Of a stretch of 64,000 nucleotides of DNA, positions 32,442 through 44,281 are shown piece after piece. The notes beneath the pieces are model-generated. The model had not been told where the DNA came from. It ran no database searches and saw nothing but the letters and a program-made list of their open reading frames with translations. Source of the stretch: Neopestalotiopsis rosae (taxonomy: Eukaryota; Ascomycota; Sordariomycetes; Amphisphaeriales; Sporocadaceae); NCBI GenBank assembly GCA_023078685.1, contig JALGAS010000006.1, forward strand, positions 1 to 64,000, written 5' to 3'. Within the stretch, counting starts at the first letter, position 1, and every line of letters starts with the position of its first letter. Position numbers and translations under genes: made by a program.

Positions 32442-35400
32442 ATGTTCGAATCTAAGTTTGTTGACTTTTCTGGGGGACCTGGACATCTCGATCTGCACGG
32501 CCTCCCTATTATTGTAGATCCGGGTGATTATGAGGGCATACAGATCGCTGCACGCAATCTCGCCAAGGATATTGAGCGAGTCACTGGTCAAAAGGCGGAG
32601 ATATGGACAAGCCTCGGCGACGACCACATTCAAGCAGCCATTGTAGTAGGGAGTCTTGAGAAATCCAAGTTCAATCGAGAATTGATGCAAAAGGACCATT
32701 TGCGCAAAGACGATAATATTCTTCGCAAGTGGGAGAGCTACCAGACTGACTTGATTCGCTCTCCCTGGCCGCTTGCGGACCGTTTGCTCGTCATCTCCGG
32801 TAGCGATCAACGAGGCACCATTTTCGGCATTTACACTCTCTCCGAACAGATTGGAGTCTCGCCGTACAGTCAATTGCTTCCAACAATTTTGCTCTGTTAT
32901 CGATGGCTAATGACCAATGTAGATGGTACTGGTGGGCAGATGTGGCTATCGAGCGTCAGGCGCATGTATATGCACTGCCTGTGAGCACGGTGCAAGGCGA
33001 GCCAAGTGTACGATACAGGGGCTTTTTTATCAACGATGAGGCGCCAGCCCTAACCGACTGGGTTCATGAGAAGTTTGGATCTTGTTACAACTCCGAATTC
33101 TATGTCAAGGTGTTTGAATTGTTGCTGCGAATGAAGGTTTGTTGATGCTCGACTCCCTATATACTGGGTTTGCTGATTGACCATTGGAGTAGGCCAACTT
33201 TCTTTGGCCAGCAATGTGGTCTGGGTATCCTTGGCCAGGTAGTAGCTTCTTTGCCGACGATCCACTGAACCAGAAGCTTGCCCACGCGCACGGCGTCGTT
33301 GTGTCCACATCGCATCATGAGCCAATGCAACGATCGACAACAGAATGGAGGAGGGATCCTCAAGGACCATACTCGTGGACCAGAAATCGAGAGGCACTTA
33401 TCAAGTTCTTCACGCAAGGAGCTGAACGTGCTCGTCCCTATGAGTCGATTTTCACACTGGGAATGCGAGGCTTGGGCGATGATGAAATGGATGCCGAAGA
33501 TCCAGTCGCTACTATGCAGGACATCATCAAGACGCAGAGGGAAATAATTAAGAGCGAGTACGGGAGTTCAGATGGTGTAGGCCGTAAGTATCGTGACCTT
33601 CCTCGAGGTTTGATTGAAGTCGCCATTCTAACTCGCTACAGAGGTCTTGGCATTGTACAAGGAGGTGCAAGCTCAATACGACAGAGGTCTTGATGTTCCC
33701 GATGATGTGACGCTACTATTCGCCGACGATAATTTCGGAAACATTCGGCGAGTGCCCACTGACAAGGAGAAACTCCGGAAAGGAGGATCCGGAGTGAGTA
33801 CAATGATCGAACCCACCTTTGCCGTCCAATTTCTGAGCAGACTCAGATATACTATCATTTCGAATATGTCGGGCACCCACGCAGCTACAAGTGGCTCAAC
33901 TCGAATTCTTGTGTAGGAATCGCATATAGAGTGATCCACCCCATGGGGACCGATTGACTAACCCTTGGGATACAATGCAGGGGAAAGTCCATCAGCAACT
34001 ACGGCTCGCGTATGACAACGAAATTCGGCAGATTTGGGTGTTCAACGTCGGCGACATTAAGCCCATGGAACTCCCTCTCACATTCGCGTTGGCGCTCGCC
34101 TGGAATATCGACTCCATTCAATCCAAGTCTGTACCAGACTTCTATCGAAAATATTCCATCCGGGAGTTTGGGCCGCAGCATGCTACTGAGTCAGCCCAGC
34201 TGCTTCTTGAACATGACAGTCTGATGGCTTTGCGTCGGCACGAGCATATAGAACCGTACGTCTTTTCCGTGTTGAACTACCGAGAAGCCGATACGGTCGT
34301 CTCCAGATACAAAGCTGCAGAGAAACATGCAACGAAGCTCATGGAAGTTATGCCGCCTTCCCGCAAATCGGCCTTCTTCCAATTGGTCTTGCACCCCATC
34401 AAGGCATCCCGCATCAACACCGAGCTGCGGGTCACTCAAGCCAAGAACAAGCTCTACGGGCTGCAGCGACGCAACTCCACCAATGCATACGCACAACGGG
34501 TACTGCAGCTCTTTGACGAGGATTTTGACCTCTCGGAAGAATACCACAGCTCTCCCTGGTTCGGAGACAAGTGGAAATACGTTGTCAGCCAGCCGCACTA
34601 TGGCTACATAGACGAAACCTGGCATGCGCCCACGCGAGACTTGATCAGCGGATTGAGTTACGTCCAGCGGCGACAGAACTCTAGCCGTATCGCTGGCCAG
34701 TTGGGCGTGGCGGTCGAAGGCCACGCCGGAATCCGCCCTGGACTAGCTTGTGAGGAGATTGATCGCACGCACCCATCCAGGAATGATCTGGCCGATGGGC
34801 TGACATTGCCGGTTTTGAGTCCCTATGTCAAGCATGGTCGTTATTTTGAGATTTTCTCTCGAGGATCAAAAGGCGCTGGAGTGGGCCGTCACTATGAAGG
34901 AGGACTGGATTGGTCTTTCACCCACGACTGGACGTTCATCGCCGAGCGACTCGGAAGACTGTAAAATTGAAATAACAGTCGACTGGTCTAGGTTGCCTCT
35001 AGACTATCGAGGTACTGTCGGGATCAATGTACGCTCGAACGAAGACGATTTCGAAATTGTCAGACTCCCTGTCGATAATCGGCGCGTCCCTATAGGCTTC
35101 TCGGGCTTCGCGGAAACAGAAGGATGTGTATCACTCACAGTTGGGTCTATGCCTCTCACGGAAAACTTGGGAAGGTTTTATCAACATTTACCATTCATTG
35201 GCCGTTGTGGAGCAGGAGGGATCACACTTTCAGGAGAAACAGTGTCTGGAGTTGTTCCATACCTGGAATATCCGGTTTGGTTTTTCTCATCTCCACCCGT
35301 CGTGAATATGTATTTGTACTTCACGACGGCTTTGGAGGTCAATCACGACCGCCCGTTTCTCTTCGATGTGGCATTTGACGACGTGGAAAAGAAGTCGATA

Positions 35401-35631
35401 CGACTTCTGGATGCCTCAAGCAAGGGTTCATTGCCACCTGACTGGGAGAATGCTGTTAAGGACAACGTCTGGGTGCGGTCCCTGGAATTCTCGGGAGTAA
35501 GCGAGTGTGCCCACATCCTCAAGTATCGACCTTTGACTCAAGGTCTAGTCTTGGAGAAAGTAGTCTTGGATGTCGGTGGACTAAGAGAGAGCTATCTTGG
35601 ACCACCCTGTTCCTTCTTTGGCTCAAATTGA
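32442..35631 (+). CDS. GH115 xylan alpha-1,2-glucuronidase (six exons, one frameshift)
   Basis: Exons 32442-32863, 32923-33136, 33193-33583, 33642-33793, 33847-33912 and 33981-35631. All introns are 53-68 nt with GT...AG ends and CTAAC-like branch sites. Product is about 964 aa, normal for GH115. Family-typical strings are WYWWADV, RYRGFFINDEAPALTDWV, FADDNFGNIRRVP, YYHFEYVGHPRSYKWLN and IWVFNVGDIKPMELPL. The enzyme removes (4-O-methyl-)glucuronic acid from xylan or its oligosaccharides. The first ATG gives no signal peptide. One extra G near 34870 shifts the frame (GSK | ALEWAVTMKEDW). The exon 1 start could be elsewhere if an upstream exon exists. Confidence 0.85.
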
Positions 35632-35744
35632 TCAAGGGCTGAATGTTATTGTCGAATGGTAAATAGATGCCCCAAAATGGATCGTTGATTTGTCTTATCT
35701 CGACATACATATTATGGGTGGCCTTATCCTTTGACCTTTACTGA

Positions 35745-37029
35745 TTATTCGTCCCGTGCAATTTTGAGCACTATTCGTTCTGCAACATCACCCTTTTGAA
35801 GCTCTTCATACACAGTGGGAAGGTCCGCAAATGGACGGACCGAAATTTTGGGCTTCACCACTCCTCTTCTTACCAAATCCACAGCTTCGAGGCACTCTTT
35901 GAGAGAGCCTACCAGGTTCCCGGTAATATGTAATCCCCTGATCACAATGGCACTTATCGGAGTCTCGATGAAACCTTTGCCAGGAGGGATTCCCACGCAG
36001 CTCAAGGTTCCACCTACCTTGAGCATATCGGCTGCCTGAGCGAAAGCCTTGACGTTCCCGGCTGTGACGATGACCGCCTCTGCCCCACCATTCGCGATGT
36101 CCAGAATGCTCTGGACTAGATCGGGAGTGGTTGTAAAATCGACATAATGGCTTGCACCGATGGACTTGACAAAGTCGCGCTTGCCAGCACCTCCATCGAT
36201 GCCCACCACTACAGCTCCTTGAGCGCGAGCGTATTGTACTAGAGAATGTCAGTTTTTTTTATTATTGCTGGGCGCGCAAAAGTCAGAGATTTCACATGGA
36301 CGAACCTGCGAGATGACCCAACCCACCGCCAGCCCCAATAACAACCACCCAATCCCCAGCTTTGACATTGGCATTCTTCACTGCCTACCATATTGTTAGC
36401 ACTCGCCACTCTTTTCGCAGTATGTATTGTGATGAAAGCATGTATAGATATGAGCTCACCTTGTACGTTGTCAGACCGGCGCAAAGAACAGGCCCAATGA
36501 CAACCGGATCAATGTCGTCGGGGAGGATGGTCAGGTAGTCAGCGTCAAGAGCAATGTACTCTTGGAAGCTACCATCCTCATGATGAAGATGGTTTGTACT
36601 CTTGATGCAATGCTGTTCCTTGCCAGCAAGGCAGAACTCGCAGCGGCGGCAGATCCGACTAGCAAATCTAATACCGACATACCCACCGATTTTGAGTTCA
36701 TCCCCGCATCCCTCCCCAAGAGCGATGATGCGCCCGACACCTTCGTGTCCACCAACATGGGGAAGTTTGACTTTCGTTATTGGACATCCATCTGGTCCGG
36801 CAGCCGTGCCTGCTTGTGTGTGCAGATCTTTTCAAAATCAGCTGACTATGTCGCTCCCTTTGATCTGTCAACTGAGCAAACACGTACCGCTCTGACAAAC
36901 ACCGCTGTAAAGGACCTTTGCTAAGACCTCGTTCCGCGCCGGTTTAGGTACTGGGTAATCGTGGACAAGCTTAACACCTCCGCCGAGCTTGACACAGATA
37001 GCCGCTGTTTGAGTTGTTGGGAGAGACAT
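35745..37029 (-). CDS. Zinc-dependent alcohol dehydrogenase (four exons)
   Basis: Exons 36888-37029, 36460-36827, 36306-36384 and 35745-36238 give an intact 360-aa protein. Medium-chain dehydrogenase features: catalytic-zinc Cys in SGVCQSDLH, GHEGVG, the structural-zinc cluster C-x2-C-x2-C-x7-C (CRRCEFCLAGKEQHC) and the nucleotide-binding motif GAGGGLGHLAVQYA. Resembles fungal Adh1-type enzymes oxidising or reducing small alcohols/aldehydes with NAD(P). It is convergent with the GH115 gene (113 bp between stop codons). A role in reducing sugar-derived aldehydes within this cluster is inference. Confidence 0.9.
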
Positions 37030-38504
37030 GGTGTTAGAATTGAGAACGAGACGACAATGACGCTTCCAATATCTCGATTCTCGTAGGTATTTAATATTGG
37101 CTCGACTAGCAGCCACCATATGAGCCTATCCACATCACCCCGCCCCTAGAACACAATTTACCTTGACGTGTCAGCTGGGTTGTTCCGAGCTACGTATGTA
37201 TCTCCTACGTATGGTCTCTGCTCAATTGACCCCCACGCTTCTATAATGATAGTCCAGCCCGAACTACCGGAACGTGTTTTGAGGATTACAAAGCGTGCTG
37301 GGTTCGGCCTCCGACAGACGCACTGGTACAGGGCCAGGTGTGGGAAGCGATTCCAGAAACAAGAAGGTGTGTGAAATCAAGCCTGCTCAAGAGAGAAAGT
37401 CTAGCCACAGCTACCGACACCCTCGTTTCTTTCTGACCCCGGATCGCCCCACAAATGTACAGCACTTTTATATTCTAGACACGAACTTGCAGCGGCACGA
37501 TATTCCGAATCCGTGGTTATGAGGCTCTGGTGACCCCCACGCCCTCGTTTTACCCCAGATTGCCCCATAAATATAGCACAGTCCTTCCATATTCCTGGCA
37601 CTGACTCGCAGCGGCCACGACCAACATTTCGGATATGAGGCTGAGTCGACCCCCATGCTCTCCCCTAGATGGTTCAGGCACTTCGCCCTAAGTCTCGAGC
37701 TTCCCCGGATTTGGACCCCCACGAATTAAGACACGAAAATCTCACTACCGTCTTATATGGTTCAACCAGCGTACGTTCTTTTACGTTCATATAGCTTGAT
37801 ATAACTATCATTAGGCGCATCAAGTATACAGTAAAGAATCACGTCTTATGTATCAATATATTATGTTGAAAGTGCTTTCATCGATTAGTGTTATACTCTA
37901 GACATGTATGAGTAATTCATTCTACGTACAAACAGGTTTTTGTAGGCGAGAGGCCAGAGAGAAGCAATCTGAACCTTGATCATCATTCGCCAATGATACC
38001 CTAGTCCCTTGGAGCATATGCGTACTGTGTACAGTGTAATATCTAGGTGAAAGGTAGCGCTTACCTAGTAGGAACCCACTCCCGAGTCACGATATCACTT
38101 TGGCACCATGGTGCTGTAGGACTACGTGTCCGTTCGTCATAGATTCGCGCAGATCATATTAGATCAGGAAGGAGACTTCCATGCCCCTACTTCCTCCACA
38201 TTGACCGCGTGACGAGAAATGAAATCGCTTACTATATGGTAACAATCAAGCGTTCGTCTTATGACCTACGAGAATATCATGTTTGCGTGGGGGTTGGATG
38301 TGAGGTAGAGGACCTGGCATTGCGAAGACGGGATTTCTCATGGGCATGCGAACAGATCATACTTGCTCAGGAGCTCGACTTCGTCCCCTTGAGGCCTGAC
38401 TGAGGAATGATCGTTCTCCCACCTTTCAACCTCATCAAACACTATATTGACCTTTCAATACTAGAATTATTGTTTCTGTCCTACCCAGCTTTGTGAAATC
38501 TACA
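37030..38504. other. Intergenic region between the alcohol dehydrogenase and aldolase genes
   Basis: Shared upstream region of two divergent genes. It contains a degenerate tandem repeat (separate entry) and several CCCCAC/CCCCGC-type strings that fit CreA (SYGGRG) sites on either strand. These are short and may be chance. No gene recognised. Confidence 0.45.
37411..37665. repeat. Imperfect tandem repeat, unit about 120 bp
   Basis: Two diverged copies share, in order, ccctcgttt, gaccccg/taccccag, ccgccccata-like strings, agcac, tatattc, gcagcgg and tatgaggct. The anchor ccctcgttt recurs 122 bp apart (37420 and 37542). A third start (gacccccatgctct) follows near 37650. Confidence 0.6.
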
Positions 38505-39479
38505 ATGTCGGCTTTCAAAGAAAATGAGGTTGGGTCCACCTACGACAAGAATCAACGCGTCTCCCAGTTACGTCCTGGCATTTACGTTCCGACAGTCGCA
38601 TTCTTCACTCCAGACGACAAGATCGACGAAGCGACAACTGCAAATCATGCGGTTCGGTTGGCAAAGGCCGGTGTCGCCGGACTCGTCACTCATGGGTCTA
38701 ACGGCGAGGCTGTTCATCTAGATCACGCTGAGCGCGCTCTAATTACACGAGCTACTCGAAATGCTCTGGATTCTGCTGGATATTCTCACCTACCCGTCAT
38801 TGTGGGCTGTGGGGCACAGAGCACCAGAGAAACCATCCGGTTGTGTCAAGAAGCAGCTCAAGCAGGCGGAACCCACGCTCTCGTCCTGCCTCCGGCATAC
38901 TATGGGAGCCTGCTCTCTACTTCACACATCATGACACACTTTTGCGACGTCGCTGATCAGTCACCGCTATCCATCGTAATCTACAATTTTCCTGCGGCTT
39001 GTGGTGGTTTGGACCTTTCTTCGGATACAATTTTGGCCTTGTCGCAGCACCCAGATATCTGCGGCGTCAAGCTGACTTGCGGAAACACGGGCAAATTGGC
39101 ACGCATAGTTACTGGCACGACCGAAACCGATTTCCTCACCTTTGGTGGCAGCGCGGACTTCCTAGTTCAGACATTAGTAGTAGGAGGACACGGAGTTATT
39201 GCCGGTCTTGCCAACCTCGCGCCGAAAGCGTGCGTCCAATTGATGGCGCTGTGGCAAGAAGACCGTCATGAGAATGCAAGACACCTGCAAGGAACTCTGA
39301 CCAAAGGTGACTGGACTGCTATCCAGGGTGGGTTTGTGTCAGTGAAAGTCGGCCTACAAAAGTACCATGGATATGGAGGCCATCCGAGGAAGCCTTGCAC
39401 GCTGGCAGACAGCAAGACGTTGGTTGATCAGGAAGAAGGATTCCGAGAACTAATGGAAGTTGAACATGAGCTATCTTAG
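38505..39479 (+). CDS. Dihydrodipicolinate synthase-family aldolase (LGA1/GaaC-like)
   Basis: 324 aa, single exon, start at the ATG at 38505 (MSAFKENE). TIM-barrel class I aldolase of the DapA family: THGSNGEAVHL near the N-terminus, IVIYNFPA with the conserved Tyr, and GVKLTCGN with the Schiff-base Lys. Fungi do not make lysine through DapA, so the fungal members are sugar-acid aldolases. The best-known example is the L-threo-3-deoxy-hexulosonate aldolase of the D-galacturonate pathway, which releases pyruvate and L-glyceraldehyde. The exact substrate here is not proven. Its position beside GH115, transporter and ADH fits uronic acid catabolism. Confidence 0.85.
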   Translation: MSAFKENEVGSTYDKNQRVSQLRPGIYVPTVAFFTPDDKIDEATTANHAVRLAKAGVAGLVTHGSNGEAVHLDHAERALITRATRNALDSAGYSHLPVIVGCGAQSTRETIRLCQEAAQAGGTHALVLPPAYYGSLLSTSHIMTHFCDVADQSPLSIVIYNFPAACGGLDLSSDTILALSQHPDICGVKLTCGNTGKLARIVTGTTETDFLTFGGSADFLVQTLVVGGHGVIAGLANLAPKACVQLMALWQEDRHENARHLQGTLTKGDWTAIQGGFVSVKVGLQKYHGYGGHPRKPCTLADSKTLVDQEEGFRELMEVEHELS

Positions 39480-42400
39480 TAGCCTTTTGCTATAGTTTCG
39501 CTCAATTCGGATGGACAACATAGTGTTTTCGCACAGACAAGTCTCTTGCCTGATTTATTCGTATACTCTAGACGACTTTTCAGAGTTTTCCTCGGTACCC
39601 CGTTGAGCCCGAGGCTTACTTCTTTCCATGGTCACTATCTTTATCACTTTCATATATTGTTTCATGAAATAGGTCAGAGATCTTTTAGCAACCGTTGGCG
39701 GGTTGAGTGTAAGTAGCATGGCGAAGTCAAAAGATCTTCTCATCCGCCTAATGATGCAGCCATTTTAAACATGCCACTCAGAAAACGACAAGCCCCGAAA
39801 AGAAGGCTAGCTAATAATTTTGCCTACTGTTTATGCTCTTTCCTATATGAGTCTTGATGTGCAAGGATGTGGGGACTAAGGAGACACATCATCATGCATC
39901 CGCGTCGATGGGCGTGGGCGTCAAGGAGCCTGAACAGACTACGCGCATGATTGTCGATCATAATCGCCCAGACCAATCACGGTATAGAGCGATATATACG
40001 AATTCTGTCCACTGTTCCAGCCACCTTCTTCCACGCGCGGTGACACTTTATCTCTTCTGATTGGGCGTCACTAAGTCGGATACACAGATTGTGTTGTTCC
40101 CGATTTTCACAGTACTCTCTAAAGTCTCAATAGTTATTCCAAGGACTGTCTTGACCCCCACAACGTTCATTCAGAGCTCAGTGGACCATTTCACAAGCAA
40201 AGGTTTCCTGCAGTATGTATAAGCCTTCTTCTACTTTCCTCCTCGTACTCTCACGGCTAGCCGCTGAACCACGACCGTAGGCCTCTATATTTCTGTCCCT
40301 GTTGAACTTGTCGAGTAGGCTGAAATGTTGTATCGGTCATGGGTCCTGGGAGCTTCAAGAACTTCTTCTCGCATGAGTTGGCTTATTTTATCCCATGGAT
40401 CACTCAGACTCATCAACGCACCGTAAGATATTGCTCTAACTTGTCACCACTGGGAACGTCGCGGAAATTGAGAGCTCCTATACCACATCGAGGATCGGCA
40501 AATATTCTGCAGTTACTCGGCGTAGCTGCGCTAATAGTAGTACCTTTATTGCCGCTGTGAACCCAACAAGCTCAAAGTATTTTTAATATGATGTCTATAA
40601 GGGTCTCTCGATGCATGAATATGAGTATCGCGATCCACATTTGGTATCAGCAGAACGAGTTCACGTCAAGTCTGTACAAGCTTTGTCACATGCTAGTACC
40701 CCCACCAAGGTACTAGTACCAGCACCTCCAGCCATTACGGCATTTCCGCCCTTTTCTCCCTCTTACCCACTTTAGCTCGCACACCTTGCCACCGTAGATT
40801 GATCAGTTTTGCCCTGCTCACTCCTACTGTGTGGCCTTGCAGCTAGACATATTCACTCTTGTGACCTTTACTTCGTTTTCTTGTGCGTTCCACATGTACC
40901 AGTGACCTCGCAGCCCTGCTAGGGCCTTACAAGCTTCCAACTCCGCTCGATCGAACATACCGTACAAAGAAATTCTGGCAAGACGCCACAGCAAATGATT
41001 GTTGGTGATCATACAGGTATTGTGCTCGAAATATGATGTGCCGAGACGAACAACTCTGAGCTCAGCACACTCTAGGAATACGTCTGTGACCTCACAGAGT
41101 TTCTCAAGGTTCAACCTGGGGGAGAGCAAGCCATTCTTGCGAAGGCGGGATACGATGCGATGTACGTCTCAGACTCGCCAAAACATATCATTGATTTTTA
41201 TACTTATGTTATCGGACCAAAGAGATCTTTCGCATGCTTTATTCCCTTGATGTCCTCAGTACACTACCAGCCAAATGTCTACCACTGCCCGAAGAGTCGA
41301 TTCCCACAAATGAAGACCTTCAACGCAAGACTGCCCGCCAACAGATGCCAGCCGCACGTAACACGTCATCATAACAGGACGTGAAACTTTGGGCTGGTGG
41401 TGTACTGACTAATACCGCTTGGGCTTATTATCGAAGTGCAGCGGACGAAGAGAGAAGTAAATTGTTCACTGTGTTGCCCTTTTGGGTTTCGCAATCTGGT
41501 AGACCGTACCGAAGGAGCCTTCACTTTTCTTTCAAGATCCTAAGGTCTTCTTGCAAGACTTTTTTCGATCCCGCGTTCTCCAGCGCGATATGAGCCAGGA
41601 CTCAATTCAACTCAAAGTTGTGTTCTGGGTATCTCCACAGCGATGGCCGTCTTTATTTACCCGCAGCTATAGCCACACTTGGACTTCCATTGGGCGACGT
41701 CAATTTCACAAAAGTGGCTGGGAAGTGTGACGTTATTCAGGTCGTGAGTAATAGGTTGACCGTTGATGTTAGTAGGTAGGCTGACGGGTATGGAACAGAT
41801 TTCATACAATGATAACCGCAGTCTTGAAGAGACGTTCAACGTCGCAAGAGACAACCAAACAATATCTTTCCACATTGTCCGACTTCCAAGCTTGGTCTCT
41901 GGCGGTTCCCCAATCTGGCACTTGTAAAGCAGCCGCCTTGCGATATCGTGACGTGCTTGCCGTGTCTACACATGTATAAGCAGATGGTGTGGCTCTACAA
42001 AGCAGTTCCTTACCGATGTATACGTAGGCGAGTACGTACTTGGGTGTGGCATCAAATGTAGTCAGTATGTCGTTTTCCGTAAGAACAGTAAAAACGTTTC
42101 TCAATGAATCTTTCCGGCGTCCTCTTCTGGATGATACAAGTACTCATGCTCGTAGCATAAACGGTAAGTCGTTTGAGCAACGTGATGTCGAAATTGATGT
42201 AATTCTTCGATAGCAAGAGTGCACCATTGCGGGTATGGTGTGGTCTGGCCTGGATATAGATTATATACCTCTTTTGTCCAAATCGTAGACAAATTCGCTG
42301 AGCAGGTCGTTGTAACCACATTTCTTGGCCCGACATTCGTACATGGGGTAAATGGCAAGGTATTTAGGAGAGATCTTGCCACAAACAAACAGCTTCCGGT

Positions 42401-43157
42401 ACTTGAAGGGGGTATTTATTTACTAAGCTGCGCCCCTTTTAGATGCACTACTAGCATGACCAGGTTGTTATCCTCGAATCTATTGTTTGCTTGTATTTTG
42501 GGTTGTCTGTTTTGTGTAGCGATAATCTTGATGCCCATCACGAGATGTGCAAAAGTTGGAGGTATGCTCACTATTTTGAGCATCAATTTCTGCCTCTTCT
42601 TTATGACATGTCATTATCGTGAGATTGCAGTCAAATTTCAAGAATCATAATAGGTTGTGATATTTTGGAATTGGAAACAAAGGTAACTATGGTCTCATAC
42701 CCCTCAACTTAGTCACAGTGTTGTGGGAAGACCGAATTTGGAAGTAACAGCGCCATTGTGGATACGTGCAATTACTGGACACTCATAAAAAGGTGTTCGA
42801 CAATCAGTGCATGCGCAATTTTGTCACTAGACACAAAGAACAAATCATCAAACATATGTTTTTGCTTTTATTCGTGGTCGGGTACTTGCAAACACGGCTA
42901 GCGGAGCAAAAAGTCCTGGCGGATCATGTAGGTGTCGGCATGATTACGTCACACCTTGTAGCTCTCCGTCATGGGATAGCAAATCAGGTATGTACCATGC
43001 TTCAGAAAATTTGGCACAAAGGTTCGAAGAATTGAAAGATAAAGTAATAGGAGTTTCCAAGTGGTAAGAGAAGACTAATAACGAATTGTTCTTGGATAGA
43101 TTATTGCATAAGAATCACCTATCAATAGTCATAAACGTTTGCTTCAGTTTCGGCACC
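39480..43157. other. Long gene-poor region with possible gene relics
   Basis: 3.7 kb without a convincing intact gene. Open frames at 40824-41129 (-), 42101-42388 (-) and 42219-42650 (+) show no recognisable domain. Around 41100-41910 there are fragments that resemble the FMN-dehydrogenase relic at 45.1-46.1 kb (separate entry). Confidence 0.4.
41100..41910 (+). pseudogene. Possible second FMN-dehydrogenase relic
   Basis: cttgaagagacgttcaacgt at about 41821 matches cttgaagagatgttcgacgc at about 45240 over roughly 40 bases with few changes. Both read like the SLEE-type helix of FMN-dependent 2-hydroxyacid dehydrogenases. The stretch near 41105-41180 reads FLKVQPGGEQAILAKAGYD, which weakly resembles an upstream part of the same family. 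No continuous frame exists. Confidence 0.3.
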
Positions 43158-44281
43158 ATGTCAAAAACGGCGCTCATCACCGGAGGCGCACGGGGAATCG
43201 GGAGATGTTTAGTCCGCCGATTCTGCGAACTGGGATACAAGACTTTTGTCCTAGACGTCGACGAGGGTGAGCTTCAGCATACTGTCAAGACGCACCTCAA
43301 GAGTTATTCGGATCAGGGCCAGATCGGCTCCACCTTGTGTGATTTGAGCAACACGGACGATGTGAGGAGTAAGGTCGACGAGGCTGCCGACTTCTTGGGC
43401 GGAAGGATTCACGTCCTCGTCAACAACGGCGGCATCGCCTCGCCCAAGTGGAAGGACGACCAGACCATGATGGACAGGGAGACGTTGGTGCAGTGGAAAG
43501 CGTATGTATCTGGCGACAGAAACGCTCTCCTTTCCATTCCCACTTTCTATCTTATAAATCTAGCTGATGCGTGTGTATGCCTCTCATATCAGCTACATGG
43601 ATACCAACCTAACGGCGCCATTCGCGGTATCACAGGCGTGTCTGCCGTATATGCGCCATGACGCGGGCAGCACCGAGGCGCGGCACGATAACGACAGCAA
43701 CGCGGGCCCTTGTATTATTCTTATTGGTAGCTTCCGGGCGCTGACGAGCGATGCAAACCAGGAAGGCTACGCCAGTGCCAAGGCCGGACTCTTAGGCTTG
43801 ATGCACAGCATGGCCGTGAGCCGTAAGGGATAGAGATTTCCTTGTGTTACATGACTTACCACTTTCTACTGGCAGTAGTCTTGGAAGGAAATGTTTGACT
43901 CTTTCACCTTGGCTTGATGATGGGCGGGGTCGAGTGCGAAGGCGCGTAAAGAGGCCAATCCTGGCGGGACCCCGAATACACTCAAAGGTTTGAAAGAGAC
44001 GCTGACTCATAATAATAATCCTAGTGTCGAAATGGGGGATCCGTGTCAACCTCGTCGCCCCGGGCCGTGTCAAGGTCGCGCACGAGTGCCGCGACGGCGA
44101 CGAGAAGGGGCTCCAGTGGGCCGAGCAGAACGAAAGCGCTGATGTCGACGACCACCTGACGAACCGCGCTGGCAGGCCCACAGATATTGCCGACGCTGTT
44201 GAGTACCTGGTCGGCGCAGGCTTCATATCCGGGCAGGATATCACCGTGGATGGAGGGTCTAGCAAGAAGAAATCCTCGTGA
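43158..44281 (+). CDS. Short-chain dehydrogenase/reductase (three exons)
   Basis: Exons 43158-43501, 43593-43822 and 44025-44281 give an intact 276-aa protein from the ATG at 43158. Introns are 91 and 202 nt (GTATGT...TCAG; GTAAGG...CTAG). Classical SDR motifs are present: cofactor site TGGARGIGR, acidic residue LDVDE, VLVNNGG, catalytic Ser in ILIGSF, catalytic YASAK and GIRVNLVAPG, ending VDGGS. Likely an NAD(P)-dependent oxidation or reduction of a hydroxy group on a small metabolite or sugar. It may belong to the carbohydrate cluster at 30-39 kb, although 3.7 kb of gene-poor DNA lies between. Confidence 0.9.

Noticed and set aside
38999..39271. 90-codon frame overlapping the aldolase gene
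   Set aside because: Shadow of the intact aldolase frame, with no independent support.
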